DNA of 17,546 nucleotides from an uncultured Eubacteriales bacterium (lineage in GTDB: Bacteria; Bacillota; Clostridia; Oscillospirales; CAG-272). The stretch is from contig CAKRSS010000038.1 in the NCBI GenBank assembly GCA_934401725.1, positions 1-17,546 on the forward strand, given 5' to 3'. Below, in pieces: positions 11,914 through 17,546 of this stretch (positions are counted from its first letter, which is position 1; each line of letters begins with the position of its first letter). The position numbers were made by a program, and so were the translations under genes. The notes under the pieces were generated by a model. The model did not search any database. It was not told the origin of the DNA and saw only the letters and a list, made by a program, of their open reading frames with translations.

Positions 11914-14676
11914 TCACAACCCGGACGGGTTGAAATCTATGCTCAGCGTCGGCCCACCGGTACCCGAGAAGGCCGTCATAAGCTCGGCGAACAGCGCCCG
12001 CGAGCGTTTGTTGAGGCGGCATTTTATAACCATGCGCGTGCGGTACTTGCCGTCGACGCGGTAAACCGGCGCTTCCATCGGGCCGAAGACCACCGTCGGC
12101 ACGTCCGAATAGTCGCCGCCGAGCCGCTCTGCGAGGTGCGCGGCGAGACTGTTCGAGGCCTCAAGCAGCTCCCTCTCGTCCGACGACGTCAGCGTCAGCA
12201 GCGCGATGTCGCAGAAGGGCGGGAAGACCAGCAGGCGGCGCAGCTTTATCTCGTTCTCGAAAAATTTCTCGTAATCCTGCGCGCATGCCAGGCGTATGAC
12301 GTCGTTGTCGGGGTTGTTGGTCTGTATAACGGCGACGCCGGGCTTGCTTCTCCGCCCCGCGCGGCCGACGATCTGTGTCAGCATCGCGAAGGTGCGCTCG
12401 TTGGCACGGTAGTCGTCGAGGTAAAGCGACGCGTCGGCCAGCAGCACGCCCGCCAGCGTGACGTCGGGGAAATCGTGCCCCTTCGTCACCATCTGGGTGC
12501 CGAGCAGAATGTCGGCTCCGTGGGCGCGGAAGGTGGTCAGCATGCTGTCGTAGGCCGACTTCTCGCCCGTCGTGTCGGCGTCCATGCGCAACACGCGCGC
12601 CTCGGGGATGAGCTCGGAGAGGTCGCGCTCGAGCCTCTGTGTTCCGTAGCCCATGCGGACGAGGTGCGGCGAGCCGCATTCGGGACAGGCGGCCGGCTGC
12701 TTCTGCCGGTGCCCGCACCAGTGACAGACCAGCACGCCGTCGTCATAGTGCCCCGGCGTCGCGTGGTAATGCAGCGCGACCGAGCAGCGCGGGCACTTTA
12801 TCGCCGCGCCGCAGGTGCGGCAGGAGACGAAATTGTTGTAGCCGCGGCGGTTCAAGAACAGCACCGCCTGTCCGCCCTCGCTAAGCGTCTCGCGCAGGCG
12901 CGTCGTCAGCACCTGACCCAGCGGGTCGATGTTACCGACCTGCGCCTCCTCGCGCATGTCGGCCAGCTCGACGCGCGGCAGCGCCGTGCCGCCGTAGCGG
13001 TGAGTCATTCTGAACAGCGAATATTTGCCCTCGACCGCCTTGTGGTAACTCTCGACCGACGGCGTCGCCGAGCAGAGCAGCAGCAGCGCGTCGCCGTGCG
13101 CGCAGCGGTAGCGCGCAACGTCGCGGGCGTGATATTTGGGGTCGGAGTCGGATTTGTAGGTGTGCTCCTGCTCCTCGTCAATGATAATGAGTCCTAAATT
13201 GCGCACGGGCGAGAATACCGCCGAGCGCGTTCCGACGACGAGATCAGCCTCGCCGCGGCGGATTTTGTTGTAGGCGTCCAGCCGCTCACCGGCCGACAGC
13301 CCCGAGTGGATAAGCGCCACGCGGTCTCCGTACCGCGCGCAGAATATGGACACCGACTGCGGCGTCAGCGCAATCTCGGGCAACAGCAGTATGACCGACC
13401 GTCCCGACGCGAGCACGCGGTCGATAAGCCCCACCATGACGCAGGTCTTGCCGCTGCCCGTGACGCCGTGCAGCAGCGCCGCCGCGCCCTTGCCCGACGA
13501 TGCCAGCGACCACAGTCCCTCGAGCGCCGTCGACTGCTCGTCGTTGAGCGTGTAGCCCGCGCGTGCCGACTGTGCGGCGGCGGAGTTGTCCTCAAGCCCG
13601 GCGTAGCGCTCGCGGTAGACCTCGGTTTTTGTCAGCTTGACCACGCCGCGCTCAATCAACACCTTGAGCTGCGCGCGGTTGACGCCCGCCGCCGCGCAAA
13701 GCGCGGAGAGGTCGTATTCGGGGAGGGATTCCGGCCGCCCGGCAGGTTCGGTGCTTTTTTGAGGTTCGGTGTCTTTTTGAGGCTCGGTACTTTTTTGAGG
13801 CCCGGTGCTTTTTTGAGGTTCGGTGCTTTTTTGAGGTTCGGTGTCTTTTTGAGGCTCGGTGCTTTTTTGAGGCTCGGTGTTGTTTGGGAGTTCGGTGTTT
13901 TTTTGGGGCTCGGTGGTTTGGGTGATGTGGGCAGCTTCATCACACACGGTGCGCCCTTCGGGCTCGCCGTCAGCATCCCCCATCAAAAGCTCTACCACAC
14001 GCCGCTGTCCCTCCGAGCGGAGCGGCACAGCGCCCTTTTGCCTGTCGAGCGCCGCCTGCGCCGACTCGCGGTCAAGCGCGAGCGAGACCGTCTCGCGGTA
14101 AGCGGCGCGCACGCCCGGCTTTATGTCGACGCCGCGCTCGATATGCCCGGATTTTATCAGCTTTGCCGCGCTCTCGGACGCCCGTGGCCCGAACTGCGTG
14201 CGCAGCGCCGCCTCGGTGACGCGTCCGCGGGCGCGGATGAAGGCAAGAACCTCCTCCTCGCGCGAGGAACGCGCAGGCTCGGAGGCCGGTCTGAACTCCT
14301 CGGGCACCGGCCGGTAAAACTCGACCAGCCGCGACATGGCCGCCGCCGGTATCATGGCGTGAACGGCGTCGCCGATGGTGCAGAGCGTCTGCTCCTTGAG
14401 AAAACGGCAAAGCCCCAGCAGCTCCTCACTCAATGACATGCTGTCGGGGCAGACGGAGTCTATGGGCTTCAGCCTGCTCTCGGGTGTCGCCGACTGCTCG
14501 GAAATACCCGTCACAATGCCGAGACGGCGGCGGTTGCCGCGCCCGAACGGCACTGTAACAAAAGCGCCCCGGCAGACACCGGAACGCATTTGAGCAGGAA
14601 TATAATAATCAAACTCACGGTCCAATGTGTAGGGTATGTCGTCGGTCAGACATACCTTTGCATACTCGTATGCCAT
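11914..14676 (-). CDS. priA: PriA, primosomal replication-restart helicase
   Basis: At 920 aa this is longer than usual for PriA (about 730-830). PriA recognises stalled forks, unwinds the lagging arm and helps reload the replicative helicase. Visible parts are the N-terminal 3'-DNA-binding domain (FDYYIP, GAFVTVPFGRGNRRRLGIV), a winged-helix region, Walker A HGVTGSGKT (about residues 403-411), the Walker B form DEEQEHTYKSD (about 499), and the zinc-binding region CRTCG, CPRC, CHWCGH, CPECGS (about 617-670), then TQMVTKGHDFP and VGRAGR. An insertion of tandem TEPQKS-like hexapeptides at residues 255-311 splits the region before the helicase core and accounts for much of the extra length. ATG 14676 follows AAGGAGGG. 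The coaBC gene often found between rpoZ and priA is absent. Confidence 0.95.
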   Translation of the reverse strand: MAYEYAKVCLTDDIPYTLDREFDYYIPAQMRSGVCRGAFVTVPFGRGNRRRLGIVTGISEQSATPESRLKPIDSVCPDSMSLSEELLGLCRFLKEQTLCTIGDAVHAMIPAAAMSRLVEFYRPVPEEFRPASEPARSSREEEVLAFIRARGRVTEAALRTQFGPRASESAAKLIKSGHIERGVDIKPGVRAAYRETVSLALDRESAQAALDRQKGAVPLRSEGQRRVVELLMGDADGEPEGRTVCDEAAHITQTTEPQKNTELPNNTEPQKSTEPQKDTEPQKSTEPQKSTGPQKSTEPQKDTEPQKSTEPAGRPESLPEYDLSALCAAAGVNRAQLKVLIERGVVKLTKTEVYRERYAGLEDNSAAAQSARAGYTLNDEQSTALEGLWSLASSGKGAAALLHGVTGSGKTCVMVGLIDRVLASGRSVILLLPEIALTPQSVSIFCARYGDRVALIHSGLSAGERLDAYNKIRRGEADLVVGTRSAVFSPVRNLGLIIIDEEQEHTYKSDSDPKYHARDVARYRCAHGDALLLLCSATPSVESYHKAVEGKYSLFRMTHRYGGTALPRVELADMREEAQVGNIDPLGQVLTTRLRETLSEGGQAVLFLNRRGYNNFVSCRTCGAAIKCPRCSVALHYHATPGHYDDGVLVCHWCGHRQKQPAACPECGSPHLVRMGYGTQRLERDLSELIPEARVLRMDADTTGEKSAYDSMLTTFRAHGADILLGTQMVTKGHDFPDVTLAGVLLADASLYLDDYRANERTFAMLTQIVGRAGRRSKPGVAVIQTNNPDNDVIRLACAQDYEKFFENEIKLRRLLVFPPFCDIALLTLTSSDERELLEASNSLAAHLAERLGGDYSDVPTVVFGPMEAPVYRVDGKYRTRMVIKCRLNKRSRALFAELMTAFSGTGGPTLSIDFNPSGL
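13744..13914 (-). repeat. Hexapeptide-coding tandem repeat in priA (18-bp unit)
   Basis: Nine full units and a final half unit encode TEPQKN, TELPNN, TEPQKS, TEPQKD, TEPQKS, TEPQKS, TGPQKS, TEPQKD, TEPQKS and TEP. Most units contain a run of five to six A in the sense strand. All length changes by whole units keep the frame, so copy number can vary without breaking PriA. Confidence 0.95.
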
Positions 14677-14693
14677 GACGCCCTCCTTCGGAC

Positions 14694-15146
14694 TCAGTTG
14701 TTTTCGTATGCCTTGTGCTCGGCCTCAATGGCAGCTTCGACCTCAGCCTTGAATTCCTCGGCCTCGGCGTACTCCTCGTCGCTCTCGGCGGTCTCCTCGG
14801 CGTTCTCGGCCTGGGCGCGTGAGTCCTCGTCGCTCTCGGCGATGGCCTCGGCGGTCTCCTCGTGGCTCTCGGGGACGTAGCCCTCGGGGCGCTCCACTAT
14901 TTCGTACTCGCCGTCATAAATGCGGTTGATTGCCGTCTTGACGGCCTTCTGGTCGCGCAGCTCCTTGTCGATAAGCGCCATGAGCGGCTTGTCTGTGTCC
15001 TTGTTGCCGGTCATGGACTTCTCGGCGAACTCTCTCTGCCGTACGTACTCGTCCGTAATCAGGCGGGCGCACCTTGCGGTGGCGAGCGCCAGCTCGTAAC
15101 GGTTGAATTTTCCCTTGGTAAGCTCGGCTATTGTCGGATAAAGCAT
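14694..15146 (-). CDS. rpoZ: RNA polymerase omega subunit with long acidic tail
   Basis: The N-terminal 75 or so residues show the omega fold: MLYPTIAELTKGKFNRYELA, the conserved ATARCARLITDEY corresponding to the A-K-R-A-R helix, and a C-terminal helix with KAVKTAINRIYDGEYEIV. Omega binds the beta-prime subunit of RNA polymerase and aids its assembly; in some bacteria it also contributes to ppGpp response. The protein is 150 aa against about 65-90 for most omegas. The excess is a Glu/Ala/Asp/Ser-rich tail (about residues 83-150) with an 18-bp sequence repeated 51 bp apart at 14773-14790 and 14824-14841. ATG 15146 follows GAGGAAA. It directly follows remA (29-nt gap); gmk is missing from between them. 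Confidence 0.88.
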   Translation of the reverse strand: MLYPTIAELTKGKFNRYELALATARCARLITDEYVRQREFAEKSMTGNKDTDKPLMALIDKELRDQKAVKTAINRIYDGEYEIVERPEGYVPESHEETAEAIAESDEDSRAQAENAEETAESDEEYAEAEEFKAEVEAAIEAEHKAYENN

Positions 15147-15175
15147 TTTATTTTCCTCACTATCTGTTGAATTGT

Positions 15176-15469
15176 TTACTCGTTATCGTTTGCGCCGTCA
15201 TGGCTGCTATCCTTCCCGGCGTTGTGACCGCTCTCGCCCTCGTCGGCGCGCGTCCCGAGCCGCTCGGGCGGCAGAGCCGAGAGAATGACGTGCTCGGTAT
15301 CGGTCAGGATAACCGACCGCGTGCGCTTGCCGCAGGTAAGGTCGATTGCGCGACCGGCGTCCTTGGCGTCCTGCATCAGGCGCTTGACCGGCGCGGAATC
15401 CGGCGCCGCAATGAGGACTATGCGCTCTGCGGCAATCAGGTTTGAATAACCCGCGTTAATGAATTTCAT
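15176..15469 (-). CDS. remA: RemA-type DNA-binding regulator (DUF370)
   Basis: The first 75 or so residues match the RemA/DUF370 family closely: INAGYSNLIAAERIVLIAAP, DSAPVKRLMQDAK, GKRTRSVILTDTEHVILSAL. In Bacillus subtilis RemA forms ring-like oligomers that bind DNA and activate biofilm matrix and osmoprotection genes. In clostridia it is a conserved member of the yicC-remA-gmk-rpoZ cluster, where its role is less clear. The protein is 97 aa; the last 23 or so residues (from about residue 75) are hydrophilic and acidic, and do not resemble the family. ATG 15469 follows GGAGA, 17 nt after yicC. Confidence 0.92.
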   Translation of the reverse strand: MKFINAGYSNLIAAERIVLIAAPDSAPVKRLMQDAKDAGRAIDLTCGKRTRSVILTDTEHVILSALPPERLGTRADEGESGHNAGKDSSHDGANDNE

Positions 15470-15486
15470 ATTTTATCTCCGGGCGC

Positions 15487-16377
15487 TCAGGCGATGTTCT
15501 GCACCTGCTCGCGTATCTTTTCAAGCTCGTTCTTTGTGTCGACGACCAGCCGTGAAATGTCGGTATTCTGGCACTTGGAGCCGATGGTGTTGACCTCGCG
15601 GTTCATCTCCATAAGCTGGTACTCGAGCCGCTTTCCGGCGGGCTCAGGCGACTCGCATATCTCGCGGAAAAACGCGATGTGCGAGCGCAGGCGGACAAGC
15701 TCCTCGTCGATTGCAAGGCGGTCGGCCATGATGGCGCACTCAGTCAGCAGGCGACCCTCGTCGACGCTTATGCGGTTATCGGTGAGAATTTCGCGTATGC
15801 GGCCCTCAATGCGGTCGCGCGCGCCTGCGATGTCGCCTGCGGAGAGCGCCGAAATTTTCTCGACGTTGCCCGCGATGTGCCCGACCTTGGATAGCATATC
15901 GGCCTTGAGTCTTGCGCCCTCGGCCGCGGAGGCGGCGAGGAAGACGTCAGTCGCCTCGGCGAGCGCCGCGGACAGCTGTTCCCAGTCGCGCTCGAGGTCC
16001 TCCTCGGGCAGTGCGGCGCGGAAGACGTCGCGGTTCTGCGCCACGCTCATGACGCTTATGTCGTCGCGCAGGCGGAACTTATCGCGCAGCTGCTCAAGCG
16101 CGGATATGTAGGCGCGGGCGTAGCTCTCGTCGAGCACCAGCGTCCCCTGCCCGTCGCTCTGCGTGTTCTCGACGGTGATATAAACGTCGACCTTTCCGCG
16201 CGTTATTCCGCGGGAGGCGAGGTAGGGACGCACGCGCTCCTCGAGCGCCGAGAGGGCGCGCGGAATGCGCACCGAGCAGTCGAGTCCGCGGCTGTTGACC
16301 GAGCGCATCTCGACGGTAATATCCTTATTTTCAAGCGACAAACGGCTCCGCCCGAAGGCGGTCATGCTGTTGAACAT
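15487..16377 (-). CDS. yicC: YicC-family endoribonuclease
   Basis: The 296-aa protein matches the YicC family at both ends: MFNSMTAFGRS, VEMRSVNSRGLDCSVRIPRA at the N-terminus, and the C-terminal DUF1732 block GKRLEYQLMEMNREVNTIGSKCQN with DISRLVVDTKNELEKIREQVQNI. Escherichia coli YicC has been shown to act as an endoribonuclease involved in small RNA turnover; the Firmicute homologues are less studied. The length is typical (about 290). ATG 16377 follows AAGGTGAG. It is the first gene of the nine-gene operon, behind a promoter at 16412-16440. Confidence 0.93.
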   Translation of the reverse strand: MFNSMTAFGRSRLSLENKDITVEMRSVNSRGLDCSVRIPRALSALEERVRPYLASRGITRGKVDVYITVENTQSDGQGTLVLDESYARAYISALEQLRDKFRLRDDISVMSVAQNRDVFRAALPEEDLERDWEQLSAALAEATDVFLAASAAEGARLKADMLSKVGHIAGNVEKISALSAGDIAGARDRIEGRIREILTDNRISVDEGRLLTECAIMADRLAIDEELVRLRSHIAFFREICESPEPAGKRLEYQLMEMNREVNTIGSKCQNTDISRLVVDTKNELEKIREQVQNIA

Positions 16378-16411
16378 AGCTTCTCACCTTAATTGTAGTC
16401 AATATATGATT

Positions 16412-16440
16412 ATTTTAATACATTCTAAAGGCAATGTCAA
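16412..16440 (-). promoter_or_regulatory. Sigma-A promoter of the yicC operon
   Basis: On the minus strand there is TTGACA (16435-16440), a 17-bp spacer and TAAAAT (16412-16417), 34 nt before the yicC start codon. It is divergent from the alarmone synthetase promoter, with about 93 bp between the two -35 boxes. Confidence 0.85.
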
Positions 16441-16533
16441 CGGTAATTTAATAATTTTGTGCACATTTGCGTTGCGGGGCGTCGCGAGTGGAACTCCGGC
16501 GGGCACAAATCTGACAATATTCACAAAACAGTC

Positions 16534-16562
16534 TTCACTTTTTCACAGAAGTATGGTACAAT
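16534..16562 (+). promoter_or_regulatory. Sigma-A promoter of the alarmone synthetase gene
   Basis: TTCACT (16534-16539), a 17-bp spacer and TACAAT (16557-16562), with an extended TGG just before the -10 box. The likely transcript start leaves a short leader before AGGAGG at 16581-16586. Confidence 0.75.
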
Positions 16563-16594
16563 ATATTTAACGAAGAATCAAGGAGGACACCGCC

Positions 16595-17263
16595 ACGGCT
16601 ATCAACATAACGAGTCCCGAGGACGTAATAAGTCTTCTGAAGCAGAACAACATGGAAAGGTACATAAACTACTTTTCCGAGCAGATGCTGCTATACGGTG
16701 CGGCCATCAAGAAGATCAGCTCGACGCTTGAGATACTTGACGACGAATTCCACCTGCGCAACGACTACAACCCCATTCACCACATCGAGACGCGGCTCAA
16801 GACTCCGCGCAGCATATTCAACAAGCTGACCAAGCGCGGTTTTCCCGTCACCATGGAGTCGATACACGACAATCTGACAGACATCGCGGGAATCCGCGTC
16901 ATCTGCAACTACATTGACGACGCCTACCGCATAGCCGACCTGCTTACCGCGCACAACGACATCGAGGTCATGGAGCGCAAAGACTACATCGCGCACCCCA
17001 AGCCGAGCGGCTACCGCAGTCTGCACCTCATAGTGAACGTGTCGGTATACATGTCGGAGGGCTCTGTGAAGGTCCCGGCGGAGATACAGATCCGCACCAT
17101 CGCCATGGACTACTGGGCGACGCTGGAGCACCGTCTGAAATACAAGAACGAGGGCAGCGTCCCACCCGACCTGCACCAGAAGATGAAAAGCTGCTCCGAG
17201 GAGCTCGCCGACATGGAGGTGCGGATGCAGGAAATACAGCGGGAGACGGAGGAATACTGCTGA
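16595..17263 (+). CDS. Small alarmone ((p)ppGpp) synthetase, RelQ/YjbM-like
   Basis: This single-domain synthetase transfers pyrophosphate from ATP to GDP/GTP to make the alarmone (p)ppGpp. Family motifs are NPIHHIETRLKTPRSI, LTDIAGIRVIC (about residue 94), the substrate-binding KPSGYRSLHLIV, and EIQIRTIAMDYWATLEHRLKYK with the catalytic Glu and the conserved His. No hydrolase HD domain is present, so it is a synthetase only. The first ATG (16652) gives 203 aa with little ribosome binding site. The frame stays open upstream to a stop at 16568 with no ATG, GTG or TTG, while AGGAGG (16581-16586) stands 8 nt before an in-frame ACG at 16595, giving 222 aa starting (M)AINITSPEDVISLLKQNN. ACG is therefore taken as the likely start; a base error in ATG is the alternative. 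It is monocistronic. Confidence 0.9.
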   Translation, partial: TAINITSPEDVISLLKQNNMERYINYFSEQMLLYGAAIKKISSTLEILDDEFHLRNDYNPIHHIETRLKTPRSIFNKLTKRGFPVTMESIHDNLTDIAGIRVICNYIDDAYRIADLLTAHNDIEVMERKDYIAHPKPSGYRSLHLIVNVSVYMSEGSVKVPAEIQIRTIAMDYWATLEHRLKYKNEGSVPPDLHQKMKSCSEELADMEVRMQEIQRETEEYC

Positions 17264-17279
17264 TTGCATATGCGGCTAC

Positions 17280-17546
17280 GCTGATTAAATTGATTTTGCG
17301 GTTCTCGCAGGTGGCGACCTGCGGGGACTGCTTTTTTTATGAATAAGTTCTTTGGCCTTGGCAGGCGCGCCGGGGTGAGGCGTATTGGCATATGCCTGTA
17401 TGCAAGGTAAGTTCTTTGACCTTGGAAAGGCGCGCCATAACGTCGGCGGGAAGCGATTTTTGAAAAATAAGTTCTTTAGCCTTGGCAGGCGCACGCCGTG
17501 AAGGCCACCGACGGTGGAGAAGTGTACTTTTCTGTTATGCAACAGA
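17280..17546 (-). repeat. Intergenic modular repeat, copy D
   Basis: In the same orientation as copy B, it holds the terminator hairpin (17298-17338), three conserved boxes at 17346-17365, 17410-17430 and 17470-17489, the motif GGCGTATTGGCATATGCC (17380-17397), the block AACGTCGGCGGGAAGCG (17439-17455), then GTGTACTTTTCTGTT with the start of the hairpin seen complete in copy B. The window ends inside it. No gene is seen in this stretch. Confidence 0.72.
17298..17338 (+). terminator. Intrinsic terminator of the alarmone synthetase gene
   Basis: A 15-bp stem (17298-17312 with 17317-17331, including G-U pairs) with loop GGCG is followed by seven T, 35 nt past the stop codon. It is the third copy of the repeat-borne terminator hairpin. 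Confidence 0.88.

Noticed and set aside
13744..13914. Regular short repeats that might suggest a CRISPR array
   Set aside because: The units are 18 bp with no spacers, in frame within priA, and encode a hexapeptide repeat. No cas genes are present.

Overview
The window reads as a chromosomal segment of a GC-rich Firmicute, most likely a gut clostridium of the Oscillospirales type. The grounds are gene content (RemA, AraM-type glycerol-1-phosphate dehydrogenase, DUF1934, the YugP-type zinc peptidase), the yicC-remA-rpoZ-priA-def-fmt-rsmB gene order, near-consensus sigma-A promoters and strong Shine-Dalgarno sites. The genus cannot be fixed from the sequence alone.

Layout. (1) 1-250: intergenic repeat copy A, including the terminator of the leftward operon. 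(2) 251-3267, minus strand: glycerol-1-phosphate dehydrogenase, a small membrane protein, a WalJ/YycJ metallo-beta-lactamase-fold protein and rlmH, read from a promoter at 3304-3332. (3) 3408-4573, plus strand: a DUF1934 protein and thiamine pyrophosphokinase, read from a divergent promoter at 3341-3369. The two promoters lie back to back and share a palindrome. (4) 4574-5797: about 1.2 kb without a convincing gene, a mosaic of intergenic repeats (copies B and C in opposite orientation), a 50-bp near-perfect inverted repeat enclosing about 400 bp, and a chain of hairpins ending in a minus-strand terminator. (5) 5798-6039: three minus-strand tRNAs, transcribed Gly-Arg-His, with their own promoter and terminator. 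(6) 6216-16377: one long minus-strand operon, yicC, remA, rpoZ, priA, def, fmt, zinc peptidase, rsmB and a YgiQ-type radical SAM gene, from a promoter at 16412-16440. (7) 16595-17263, plus strand: a small (p)ppGpp synthetase, apparently starting at ACG. (8) 17264-17546: terminator and repeat copy D.

The long operon is a growth and translation cluster: omega subunit, replication restart, removal of N-terminal formyl groups, initiator tRNA formylation and 16S rRNA methylation. gmk (guanylate kinase), which normally lies between remA and rpoZ in Firmicutes, is absent from its usual place.

The least ordinary material is (a) the modular intergenic repeat family, which carries the intrinsic terminators of three separate transcription units, a conserved box, a hairpin with one compensatory base-pair change, and a 31-bp palindrome present in some copies and cleanly absent from another; (b) a string of hairpins at 5594-5757 that could be a small RNA; and (c) in-frame repeat or low-complexity expansions in four housekeeping proteins of one operon (PriA, RsmB, RpoZ, YgiQ).
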